From an uncultured beta proteobacterium (GTDB lineage Bacteria > Pseudomonadota > Gammaproteobacteria > Burkholderiales > Rhodocyclaceae), in NCBI GenBank assembly GCA_903917505.1, contig CAIXAY010000521.1:1-7225 (forward strand): a DNA stretch of 7,225 nt, written 5' to 3'. The notes under the pieces are model-generated. The model ran no database searches. It worked only from the letters and a program-made list of their open reading frames with translations, and was not told where the DNA came from. Each line of letters begins with the position of its first letter. The stretch's first letter is position 1. A program made the translations under genes and the position numbers. Below, piece by piece: positions 1-6,114 of the stretch.

Positions 1-251
1 AGCCACGGGCTGATGCCGGCGTGGATGAACAGCATCGTCGAGGTGTAGGCGCCGATACCGAAGAAGGCGACATGGCCGAGCGACACCTGGCCGGCGTAGC
101 CGCCGAGGATGTTCCAGGCGACACCGACCTGGGCGAACATCAGGATCAGGATCAGGAAGTTCTGGTGCGAGGGACTCGTCACCAGGAGCGGCAGGATGCA
201 GGCGCCGGCGAGCGCCAGCGCAATCGTTGCGTTGCGTCGATTCGAAGTCAT
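1..251 (-). CDS. livM: Branched-chain amino acid ABC transporter permease LivM, N-terminal part (runs off the left edge)
   Basis: Inner-membrane permease of a LIV-I type (branched-chain amino acid or related small molecule) ABC importer, which pairs with LivH. Only the first 83 codons are in the window. The protein starts Met-Thr-Ser-Asn-Arg-Arg, has a first hydrophobic segment at about residues 9-24 and a second at about 31-48, then carries the family signature WNILGGYAGQVSLGHVAFFG at about residues 46-65, which is typical of the LivM branch. The ATG at 251 is supported by a GGAGG Shine-Dalgarno (260-264) eight bases upstream, inside the end of livH. Only two bases separate the livH stop from this start, so translational coupling is likely. 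The ATPases LivG and LivF would be expected further left but cannot be seen. The family call is firm; the substrate is unknown. Confidence 0.93.
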   Translation of the reverse strand, partial: MTSNRRNATIALALAGACILPLLVTSPSHQNFLILILMFAQVGVAWNILGGYAGQVSLGHVAFFGIGAYTSTMLFIHAGISPW

Positions 252-253
252 GA

Positions 254-1120
254 TCAGGCCCTCCCCATCAGGCCCTGCGGGCGCACCAGCAAGACCAGCA
301 GGAACAGCGACAGGACGATGGCCATTTTGTATTCCGGTCCGAGCAGGAAGCCGCCGACGACTTCGACGACGCCGACGATGATGCCGGCCCAGAAAGCGCC
401 GCTGACGCTGCCGAAGCCGCCGAGCGCGACGACGACGAAAGCGATCAGGATGAAATTCGCGCCGACCTCGGGGAAGATCGGGAAGAAGCTCGAGAGCAGG
501 ACGCCGGCGACGCCGGCGCACGCCGCGCCGATGCCCCACGCCAGGGCGAACATGCGTTGCGACGGAATGCCCATCAGCTGCGCCGCCTCCTTGTCCTGCG
601 CCGTGGCTTCGAGCGCCGCGCCCAGGCGCGTGCGGTTGATGAACCACCAGACGGCGCCGGTCGCCAGGATCGCCCCGACGCCGGCGATGATCTGCGGCAA
701 GCCGAAATGCAGCCCGGCAAAGACCACGTTGCCCGACGAGTACGAGTTTTCGATGGTGCGGAAATCCGGTTTCCAGAAGAACTGCGCGAGGCCGCGAAAC
801 AGGATCATCATGCCGAAGGTGGCGAAGATCTGCGACAGCGGCGGCGCGTTGATGATGCGCTTGATCACCAGTTGATATACCGCGATTCCCAGCGCAAAGA
901 GCATCAGCACGGTCAGCGGCAACGTGACCAGCGGGTCGAGGGCGAACAGCGAAAACAGCCAGAAGCTCGAATACATCCCGAACATCAGGAACTCGCCGTG
1001 CGCGAAATTGACGATGTCCATGACGCCGAAGATCATCGTCAGCCCGACCGCGACCAGGGCATAAATCAGCCCGATCAGCACGCCAGAGAGCAAGGTTTGC
1101 AGCAGGATTTCCCCGGTCAT
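254..1120 (-). CDS. livH: Branched-chain amino acid ABC transporter permease LivH
   Basis: First integral membrane subunit of the LIV-type ABC importer, 288 residues, which is usual for LivH. The N-terminus has the hallmark hydrophobic stretch followed by FGVMDIVNFAHGEF at about residues 31-44. The cytoplasmic loop that contacts the ATPase (the EAA-like motif) is visible as LGAALEATAQDKEAAQLMGI at about 166-185, and VVALGGFGSVSGAF sits at about 230-243. At least seven hydrophobic segments can be seen along the chain, matching the polytopic family fold. The start at 1120 gives the normal family N-terminus. Its Shine-Dalgarno is weak (GGTGATGAG directly upstream). The gene follows livK after 77 bases that contain a terminator-like hairpin, and its stop is two bases from livM. 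No clear promoter of its own was found, so expression probably depends on read-through from livK. Confidence 0.95.
   Translation of the reverse strand: MTGEILLQTLLSGVLIGLIYALVAVGLTMIFGVMDIVNFAHGEFLMFGMYSSFWLFSLFALDPLVTLPLTVLMLFALGIAVYQLVIKRIINAPPLSQIFATFGMMILFRGLAQFFWKPDFRTIENSYSSGNVVFAGLHFGLPQIIAGVGAILATGAVWWFINRTRLGAALEATAQDKEAAQLMGIPSQRMFALAWGIGAACAGVAGVLLSSFFPIFPEVGANFILIAFVVVALGGFGSVSGAFWAGIIVGVVEVVGGFLLGPEYKMAIVLSLFLLVLLVRPQGLMGRA
260..264 (-). promoter_or_regulatory. Ribosome binding site of livM
   Basis: GGAGG on the minus strand, eight bases before the livM ATG at 251. It lies within the last codons of livH (…Leu-Met-Gly-Arg-Ala) and fixes the livM start. Confidence 0.7.
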
Positions 1121-1138
1121 CTCATCACCGTCAGAGGG

Positions 1139-1182
1139 AATAAAACCAGGCCGCGGGGTTTAACGACAACCCCGCGGCCTGG
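1139..1182 (-). terminator. Rho-independent terminator or attenuator between livK and livH
   Basis: A perfect 15-bp inverted repeat (arms 1146-1160 and 1168-1182) encloses a 7-base loop (1161-1167). Read on the minus strand, the stem contains CCGCGGGG-type GC pairs and is followed at once by TTTTATT (1145-1139), the classic intrinsic terminator layout. It begins 15 bases past the livK stop and ends 18 bases before the livH start. Because livH has no visible promoter, partial termination or 3'-end protection of a livK-only transcript is the likeliest role, giving excess binding protein over permease. Confidence 0.85.
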
Positions 1183-1197
1183 AGGAACGATCAGCGC

Positions 1198-2463
1198 TTA
1201 TCGCTTATCCCAGCCTGGCATCGGCCAGATGAGATCCTTGCTGGCCAGGGCGAACGGCCAGACGGTGACGTACTTGCCGTCCTGCACCTGGACGATGATG
1301 CCGGAGCCCATGGTGTTCTGCCCGGTGGCATCGAACTTGACGCCGGCCCACGGCATGATCAGCTGGTTGCCTGGCATGTTGGTTTCGGAAAGCGCCTTGC
1401 GCACCGCTTCCGGTTCGACCGACTTGGCGCGGTTGATGGCGTCGGCCAGAACGAACAGGCCGGTGAAGGAGCGCGCCGAGTTGCCGTTGAAATCGACCTT
1501 GTACTTCTGCAGATACAGATCGTTGACCTGCTTGATCAGCGGATTGCGGCTGGTCAGGTCGAGCGCCCACACCTCGCGCGACAGAACGTAGTTGCCGTCC
1601 TTGCCGAGTGTCTTCAAGAATTCCGAATCGTTGAAGCCGGCGTCGTTGGCGAGGATGGCGTCCGGCGTGAAGCCCTGTTCCTTGTACGTCTTCATCGACA
1701 GGATGGCGTCGCCGAGATACGACGATTGCATGATCAGGTCGGCGCCCGATGCCTTCAGGCGCTGCACCTCGGACGTGAGCTGGGTGCTCTTGGCCGGGTA
1801 GATGATCTTCTCGACGATGTTGTAGCCGAATTCCTTGCCCAGCCGCTCTTCGAGCTTGTTGGTCTCGGTGCCCCACAGGGTGTTCTCGTTCACCAGCGCG
1901 ATGCGCTTCGGCTTGACGCCCTTCTTGGCCTCGACGTCCTTGAGGAACTCGAAGAAGTTATGGACGAAGAGATCGTCATGCGGCGTGGTGCGGAAGAACC
2001 ACTTGAAGTTGCGCTGCGTCAGCGTCGCCGACGAGGACTCGGGATTGAGGAAGGGCACGCCGTAGCGTTCGGCGACCTGACTCGCCGTGACCGTGACGGC
2101 GCTGAAGTAGCAGCCGATGACCGCCGCCACCTTGTCCTGGGTAATCAGGCGCTCGGTCTCGGTGGCGCCGACCTGCGGATTGCCCTGGTGATCGGCGAAA
2201 ATCAGCTTGATCTTGGCGCCCTTGAGATTCGGCAGGCCGCCGCCGGCGGCCAGCGGGATGTTGATTCCCTTGGCACCATTGTTGATCATGTCTGCTGCGA
2301 GTTCGAGCGCATTCCGCATTTCCAGCCCGGTCGACGCCGCCGCGCCGGTCAGCGGATAGACCGCCCCGATACGGATCTCGTCCTCGGCGCGGGCGCTGCC
2401 CCAGAAGCCAGAGGTCAGCACCAAGACCGTCGCTATGACGGTTCGTATAGTTCGCATGTTCAT
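1198..2463 (-). CDS. livK: Branched-chain amino acid ABC transporter periplasmic substrate-binding protein (LivK-like)
   Basis: Periplasmic solute receptor of a LIV-type ABC importer, type 1 periplasmic binding fold (Peripla_BP_6 family), 421 residues. A Sec signal peptide is evident: Arg-4 and Arg-7, a hydrophobic core at about 8-22, and an Ala-Arg-Ala cleavage site after residue 26. The mature protein opens EDEIRIGAVYPLTG (27-40), the standard first strand and ligand loop. Further family features are ADHQGNPQVGATETERLI at about 90-107, VAAVIGCYFSAVT at about 112-124, and PFLNPESSSATLTQ at about 137-150. It is somewhat longer than E. coli LivK (about 370). The start is set by GGAGGT eight bases upstream. 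The ligand cannot be read from sequence: relatives bind branched-chain or aromatic amino acids, amides, urea or aromatic acids. It heads the livK-livH-livM order and is separated from livH by a terminator-like hairpin. Confidence 0.93.
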   Translation of the reverse strand: MNMRTIRTVIATVLVLTSGFWGSARAEDEIRIGAVYPLTGAAASTGLEMRNALELAADMINNGAKGINIPLAAGGGLPNLKGAKIKLIFADHQGNPQVGATETERLITQDKVAAVIGCYFSAVTVTASQVAERYGVPFLNPESSSATLTQRNFKWFFRTTPHDDLFVHNFFEFLKDVEAKKGVKPKRIALVNENTLWGTETNKLEERLGKEFGYNIVEKIIYPAKSTQLTSEVQRLKASGADLIMQSSYLGDAILSMKTYKEQGFTPDAILANDAGFNDSEFLKTLGKDGNYVLSREVWALDLTSRNPLIKQVNDLYLQKYKVDFNGNSARSFTGLFVLADAINRAKSVEPEAVRKALSETNMPGNQLIMPWAGVKFDATGQNTMGSGIIVQVQDGKYVTVWPFALASKDLIWPMPGWDKR

Positions 2464-2471
2464 CGTTACCT

Positions 2472-2477
2472 ACCTCC
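2472..2477 (-). promoter_or_regulatory. Ribosome binding site of livK
   Basis: GGAGGT on the minus strand, eight bases before the ATG at 2463. The in-frame ATG two codons later would be 14 bases away, so the first ATG is preferred. Confidence 0.75.
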
Positions 2478-2521
2478 AAAGAAAGTCAAAACGATTTACC
2501 CCGAGTGCAAAGCCGCCGGTA

Positions 2522-2704
2522 TTATCGCGGGAATTCCAGCTTCCCGCCATGCTTATCTGAAGCGTGGGACACGCAGGCCTCGGGCGCGCCGGTCCGGTCG
2601 ACCCGCATGGCTTCCGCCGGCTCGCCGCGCGAAATACCCACGCGCCGCCGACCGGAACTTTCGCCGAGATCGGCGTTGCGGTCAACCCGTTGTTTCATGC
2701 ACAT
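2522..2704 (-). pseudogene. pxpA: Truncated, degraded 5-oxoprolinase subunit A (LamB/YcsF family) remnant
   Basis: A 60-codon frame begins 15 bases after the pxpC stop, with AGGA (2711-2714) six bases before its ATG. Its N-terminus, MCMKQRVDRNADLGESSG, matches the PxpA/LamB-YcsF opening, usually Val/Ile-Asp-Leu-Asn-Ala-Asp-Leu-Gly-Glu-Ser/Gly; here Leu is replaced by Arg and the usual Phe by Ser. E. coli PxpA is about 244 residues, so roughly three quarters is missing, including the His-rich segments expected of the family. After residue 20 similarity is doubtful: the same frame reads RGEPAEAM, faintly like the family HAGDP…M, while another frame reads AGGSHAGRP, which resembles ACGFHAGDP better and would imply a small deletion plus frameshift. 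The position matches the E. coli order pxpB-pxpC-pxpA. Family origin is likely; loss of function is inferred from length. A functional small protein is possible but less likely. Confidence 0.75.
2527..2547. repeat. Short perfect inverted repeat at the end of the pxpA remnant
   Basis: GCGGGAA (2527-2533), a 7-base spacer, then TTCCCGC (2541-2547). It overlaps the last codons of the pxpA remnant and lies 64 bases upstream of livK. On the minus strand it is followed by GATAATACC rather than a T-run, so it is not a standard terminator. It could be an operator, a weak RNA hairpin or chance. Confidence 0.4.
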
Positions 2705-2719
2705 AGCACATCCTGTCGG

Positions 2720-3739
2720 CTAGGGCTCGCCGGAAACCCATCCGTCATTCACCTCATTGTACAAGCCTGTCATATCAGGAACGATGGGCGCGATGCGATC
2801 GGCCCAGGCCTGCCATTGCGCTTCCACGGCGAGCAGCGCCTGCCGCGCTTCGGCACCGCTGACCGCGGCGAAGCGGATCTTGTCGTCCGGCTTGATCTGG
2901 CCGAGCCGGGGCAGGTCGGCGGAGATGACCGTGGCTATTTTCGGATAACCGCCGACGGTCTGGCAATCGGCGAGCAGGATGATCGGCTGCCCGTTGCCGG
3001 GGACCTGAATGACGCCCGGCGTCACGCCGTCCGAAACGATGTCGGCCGCTTCCGGCCGCAGGTGCGCGAGCGCCGACCCCTCGAGGCGCGCGCCCATGCG
3101 ATCGAGCTGCGCCGTGACGCGATACTCGGAAGCGAAAAATGCCTGCACGGCTTCCGGCTTGAAATGCCCGGCCTGCGGTCCGGGCATGACGCGAATCGGG
3201 CCGGCGCCATGCGACCAGGGCGCGGCCTGGCTTTCGCGATACATGCGGTGCGGCTCGGCCGCGCACGGCAGGAGATTGCCGGTGGCGACAAGGCGCCCGT
3301 CGATGCCGCCGATCAGCGCGCGCTGGTAGGTCGAGCGGCTGCCGAGCTGCAGCGGCGACAAGATGCCGCCGCTCACCGCGAGGTAGGCGCTGCCGCCGGC
3401 CAGCGCAGCGATCTCGAGCACTTCCTGCGGATTGAGCGTAAGGCTCGTCCACGCCGAAACCTCGACCGCCGTCCCGTCAACCCGCCGCAGCTGCGCGGAG
3501 ATCTCTCCGGCCAGCGCCAGGCGCACCCGTCCGCGCTTGATTCGCAGCGTCGGGCCGACGGCGCGAATTTCGATGCATGCGCAGTCCGGCGGATTGCCGA
3601 CCAGCGCGTTGGCGCAGCGCGCCAGCAGCGGATCGAGACAACCGGAAACGGTAATCCCCATGTGCCGGTAACCGAAGCGGCCGGCGTCCTGAATGCTGTT
3701 GCCGATGCCGCCGTCGATGACCGCGATCGCCGCGTCCAT
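2720..3739 (-). CDS. pxpC: 5-oxoprolinase subunit PxpC (biotin-dependent carboxyltransferase-like, KipA/AHS2 family)
   Basis: Cytoplasmic subunit of the three-part enzyme (PxpA, PxpB, PxpC) that hydrolyses 5-oxo-L-proline to glutamate with ATP. It has 339 residues; E. coli PxpC is about 310. Family landmarks run the whole length: Ser-Ile-Gln-Asp-Ala-Gly-Arg-Phe-Gly-Tyr at 15-24, SGCLDPLLARCANALVGN at 32-49, LAVSGGI with LGSRSTYQRALIGG at about 120-145, RVMPGPQAGHF at 183-193, LDRMGARLEG at 212-221, SDGVTPGVIQVPGNGQPI at 236-253, and ADCQTVGGYPKIATVI at 257-272. The start at 3739 gives the normal family N-terminus. An open frame extends upstream to 3964 but only antiparallels coding of pxpB and has no similarity. 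The ATG overlaps the pxpB stop by one base (TGATG), so the two are translationally coupled. The downstream partner pxpA is only a remnant, so activity would need PxpA from another locus. The family is also confused with urea-amidolyase/allophanate-hydrolase-like proteins. Confidence 0.94.
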   Translation of the reverse strand: MDAAIAVIDGGIGNSIQDAGRFGYRHMGITVSGCLDPLLARCANALVGNPPDCACIEIRAVGPTLRIKRGRVRLALAGEISAQLRRVDGTAVEVSAWTSLTLNPQEVLEIAALAGGSAYLAVSGGILSPLQLGSRSTYQRALIGGIDGRLVATGNLLPCAAEPHRMYRESQAAPWSHGAGPIRVMPGPQAGHFKPEAVQAFFASEYRVTAQLDRMGARLEGSALAHLRPEAADIVSDGVTPGVIQVPGNGQPIILLADCQTVGGYPKIATVISADLPRLGQIKPDDKIRFAAVSGAEARQALLAVEAQWQAWADRIAPIVPDMTGLYNEVNDGWVSGEP

Positions 3740-4536
3740 CACGCTTGCTTCCTTGAAGCCAGGAAGCGGCGGCGATCGAGCGCGCCGGCGGCGGACGCCG
3801 CTTCCATCTCCAGAAAAGCCTGGCGATCGATCGCCTGCCAGCGGACGCTGTCGCCGGAAGCGAGCAAGGCTGGCGACTCGCTGTCGCTCGCCGAGAACAT
3901 CGGCACCGGCGTTCGCCCGAGCAGACGCCAGCCACCGGGGCTCTCCCACGGATAGACCGCGCACATCGTGCCGGCGACCGCCAGCGAACGCGCCGGGACG
4001 GCCTTGCGCGGCGAAGACAGGCGCGGCATTTCGAGCTGCGCGGGCAGACCACCCATGTAGGGGAAGCCGGGCATGAAACCGATCATGTAGACCTCGAAGG
4101 TCGCCTCGCTCATCAGCGCGATGACCTCGTCCCGGCGCATATTCTTCGCCGCGGCGAGCTCGGCGAGGTCGGGCGCGAGATCGTCGTCGAAGCAGACGGG
4201 GATGCGCCAGTGCCGGCCGGCGCGACTCGCCGTGCCCGACGACGCCGCAAGGCGCAGCAGCGCCGCGCCGAGCCGCTCGCCGTCGCAGCGGAGCGGCTTG
4301 TAGTGCACGCTCAACGAGCGGAAGGTCGGGACGACATCGACGATGGCGGCAAAACCGTCAGCATCGGCAGCGCCCTCGCCCGCCGCCGTCCGGGCCAGCT
4401 CGATGGCGCCGGCGAGGCCGAGCACCCGCGCGTGCAGCGCCGGGTCTATGCTCTCGCCGAACTCGACCGTCCACGCCGCATCGCCCAGCGCGAGCAGCTT
4501 TGGCGCGGGCGCAGCAGCAGGGGTAGTCGCCGTCAT
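3739..4536 (-). CDS. pxpB: 5-oxoprolinase subunit PxpB (KipI/AHS1 family)
   Basis: Partner of PxpC in the ATP-dependent 5-oxoprolinase; the Bacillus homologue KipI is also known as a histidine-kinase inhibitor. It has 265 residues, longer than E. coli PxpB (about 218). The opening Gly-Asp-Ala-Ala-Trp-Thr-Val-Glu-Phe-Gly (18-27) and VPTFRSLSVHY (69-79) fit the N-terminal domain. The C-terminal AHS1 domain shows GFMPGFPYMGGL (153-164), MPRLSSPRKAVPARS (170-184), SPGGWRLLGRTPVPMF (199-214) and a closing SGDSVRW. The stretch VPARSLAVAGTMCAVYP (180-196) differs from the usual VPAGSVAIAG-x-Gln-Thr-Gly-Ile-Tyr-Pro. The start at 4536 is chosen because GGAGG lies seven bases upstream; an in-frame ATG at 4581 would add 15 residues and lacks such support. 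It sits 52 bases after the dctP stop and overlaps pxpC by one base. Confidence 0.93.
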   Translation of the reverse strand: MTATTPAAAPAPKLLALGDAAWTVEFGESIDPALHARVLGLAGAIELARTAAGEGAADADGFAAIVDVVPTFRSLSVHYKPLRCDGERLGAALLRLAASSGTASRAGRHWRIPVCFDDDLAPDLAELAAAKNMRRDEVIALMSEATFEVYMIGFMPGFPYMGGLPAQLEMPRLSSPRKAVPARSLAVAGTMCAVYPWESPGGWRLLGRTPVPMFSASDSESPALLASGDSVRWQAIDRQAFLEMEAASAAGALDRRRFLASRKQA

Positions 4537-4543
4537 GGGGATG

Positions 4544-4548
4544 CCTCC
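4544..4548 (-). promoter_or_regulatory. Ribosome binding site of pxpB
   Basis: GGAGG on the minus strand, seven bases before the ATG at 4536. It decides between this start and the longer in-frame ATG at 4581. Confidence 0.75.
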
Positions 4549-4588
4549 AGGAACAGAACCTTGCACGGGCTCGGCAAGCAATTCGCCA

Positions 4589-5563
4589 TTATCTGCGGTA
4601 GGCGTCGATGATCGCCTGGCCTTCAGCGCCGGTTTGCGTCACCCAGTCGGCGGTCATCGTCAGGCCGATCTTCTTGAGATCGGAAAGAAGCTGCGGCGAA
4701 CCGGCGCCGACGGTCATGCCATTCTTGGCCAGTTGCTCCTTGTACCAGCCGTTCTTCTCTTCGCTGATTTTCCAGCCGCGCGTTTCGGCCGCGGCGGCGG
4801 CCCTGAGCACGACGGCCTGCGTCGAACTATCGAGCGCGTCGAAAGCCCGCTGCGCGACGATGACAATGTCCTTGGGCAGCCAGGCATTGACTTCATAGTA
4901 GTATTTGACCCGTTCCCAGACCTTGCTGTCGTAGCCGGTCGCATCCGACGTCATGAAGGCGCTGACCGCGCCGGTGGCCAGCGCCGTATCGAGTTCGGCA
5001 GCCTGGATGGTGACCGGCTGGGCGCCGACCAGTTGCGCGATGCGGCTGGAATTCGGGTTGTACGAGCGCCAGCTGACGCCCTTCAGGTCGGCCGCCGAAT
5101 TGAGCGGCTTGCTGCTGAAGATGCCTTGCGGCGGCCACGGCACGGCATACAGAATCTTCATGCCCTGCCTGGCGAAGCGCGCCTCGGTCGCCGCTTTCGA
5201 GACTTGCCAGAGTTTCGCCGCCTGCGCGTAACCGGTCGCCAGGAAAGGCGTGGCGTCAAGACCGAACATCGCGTCTTCGTTGGAAAAACCGGAGATGATG
5301 ATTTCGCCGATAGCGGCCTGCCCGCCCTGGACCGCGCGCTTGATCTCGTTGGCCTTGAACAGCGAACCGCCGTCGTAGACGGTGATCTTCAGCTTGCCGC
5401 CGCTTTCCTTGTCGACATCGGCAACAAACTGGCGAATGTTCTCGGTGTGGAAATTGCCGGTCGGATAGGCGGTCGGCATATCCCATTTCGTCTGCGCTTG
5501 GGCGCTCGCGCCGAGAAACAACAGGATTGCGGCGGAGCCGACGGTGACGAGCGTCTTCAACAT
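4589..5563 (-). CDS. TRAP transporter periplasmic solute-binding protein, DctP family
   Basis: Periplasmic receptor of a tripartite ATP-independent (TRAP) transporter, which captures an organic acid and hands it to membrane subunits DctQ and DctM; neither lies in the window. It has 324 residues, the usual family size. A signal peptide is clear: Lys-3, a hydrophobic core at about 5-18 and Ala-Gln-Ala cleavage after residue 23. The mature protein begins QTKWDMPTAYP. FKANEIKRAVQGGQAAIGE (69-87) and LKGVSWRSYN (160-169) are typical; Arg-166 sits where the family's carboxylate-binding arginine is found. VGAQPVTIQAAELDTALATG (179-198) continues the pattern, but the common Val-Asp-Gly that follows is replaced by Val-Ser-Ala-Phe-Met-Thr-Ser, with AWLPKDIVIVAQRAFDALD further on, as I recall for one TRAP subgroup. 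The start at 5563 has GAGGAG six bases upstream. It lies 52 bases before pxpB in the same direction, suggesting 5-oxoproline or a related carboxylate as ligand (inference). Confidence 0.92.
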   Translation of the reverse strand: MLKTLVTVGSAAILLFLGASAQAQTKWDMPTAYPTGNFHTENIRQFVADVDKESGGKLKITVYDGGSLFKANEIKRAVQGGQAAIGEIIISGFSNEDAMFGLDATPFLATGYAQAAKLWQVSKAATEARFARQGMKILYAVPWPPQGIFSSKPLNSAADLKGVSWRSYNPNSSRIAQLVGAQPVTIQAAELDTALATGAVSAFMTSDATGYDSKVWERVKYYYEVNAWLPKDIVIVAQRAFDALDSSTQAVVLRAAAAAETRGWKISEEKNGWYKEQLAKNGMTVGAGSPQLLSDLKKIGLTMTADWVTQTGAEGQAIIDAYRR

Positions 5564-5569
5564 GGCATT

Positions 5570-5575
5570 CTCCTC
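5570..5575 (-). promoter_or_regulatory. Ribosome binding site of the dctP-family gene
   Basis: GAGGAG on the minus strand, six bases before the ATG at 5563. The 78-base gap to fliW holds no convincing promoter or terminator, so the first gene of the dctP-pxpBC transcript cannot be decided from sequence. Confidence 0.7.
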
Positions 5576-5641
5576 ACATTACAGGTATCCGACGCGCCGA
5601 CGGCGGGCCTCGTTGAACGCCACTCCGGCAGCACAGCCCGA

Positions 5642-6070
5642 TCAGCGCGCCCGATAGAGTAGGCTCGGATGCACATCCCGCAGCACCTTCTGCATGCCCT
5701 TGCGGCTCTTGAGGTTAAGAATGACCGGCGAGCGCGTGTTGGCGGCGATCTTGCCGTTCTCGGCCTCGTTGCGATAAACGATCAGCACCACAGCAACATC
5801 CGCCGCGCTTTCCAGTCCGATGAGCGCACAATCGGCGTCGGAGAGCTCGATCTGATACTCGATGTCGAGCGCTTCCGGTGCGACGATCGGGAACATCACG
5901 GCGGTATCGTCGATCGATTGCAGCCAGAAGACCGTGGCCTTGCCTTCCTCATGAAACAGCTTGTAGCACTTGCTGCTCTCGAAACCGACGATGCCTTCGG
6001 GGAAAGTGAATAGCGTGTCCGGATCAATGCTGACGTTCTTCAAGCCGAGCCGTTCGATATCGATTTTCAT
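5642..6070 (-). CDS. fliW: Flagellar assembly factor FliW
   Basis: Small cytoplasmic protein that binds flagellin and, in characterised species such as Bacillus subtilis and Campylobacter, antagonises the RNA-binding regulator CsrA so that flagellin mRNA is translated when flagellin is secreted. It has 142 residues, close to the family norm. Characteristic blocks are LFTFPEGIVGFES (20-32), the acidic middle with APEALDIEY (64-72), and the C-terminal NTRSPVILNLKSRKGMQKVL (111-130). The start at 6070 gives the expected MKIDIE opening and has AGGA seven bases upstream; a longer in-frame ATG at 6181 would add 37 unrelated residues. No other flagellar gene and no csrA are in the window, so its placement between tex and a transport operon is isolated. 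A possible promoter lies at 6115-6143. Confidence 0.93.
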   Translation of the reverse strand: MKIDIERLGLKNVSIDPDTLFTFPEGIVGFESSKCYKLFHEEGKATVFWLQSIDDTAVMFPIVAPEALDIEYQIELSDADCALIGLESAADVAVVLIVYRNEAENGKIAANTRSPVILNLKSRKGMQKVLRDVHPSLLYRAR

Positions 6071-6077
6071 GAACTTT

Positions 6078-6081
6078 TCCT
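6078..6081 (-). promoter_or_regulatory. Ribosome binding site of fliW
   Basis: AGGA on the minus strand, seven bases before the ATG at 6070. It supports the 142-residue form over the longer frame. Confidence 0.55.
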
Positions 6082-6114
6082 GGGAGGCGGACGCGCCGGA
6101 TTGGCAAGACGGCC

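Noticed and set aside
21..1591. Overlapping plus-strand open frames opposite livM, livH and livK
   Set aside because: They are complementary to well-supported transporter genes and have no domain-like sequence or plausible ribosome binding sites.
2564..3955. A 463-codon open frame on the plus strand opposite pxpC and the end of pxpB
   Set aside because: Its translation is rich in Arg, Ala, Gly and His with no recognisable domain, and the opposite strand codes for clear PxpC and PxpB. Long antisense frames are expected in GC-rich DNA.
5580..5620. GC-rich repeats (CCGACG twice, CGCCGTCGGCG) between fliW and the dctP-family gene as a terminator
   Set aside because: The palindrome is short and no T-rich tail follows in either direction.
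4343..5662. A 439-codon open frame on the plus strand opposite the dctP-family gene
   Set aside because: It has the composition of an antisense shadow, spans the pxpB-dctP gap and the end of fliW without respect for gene borders, and shows no family motif.
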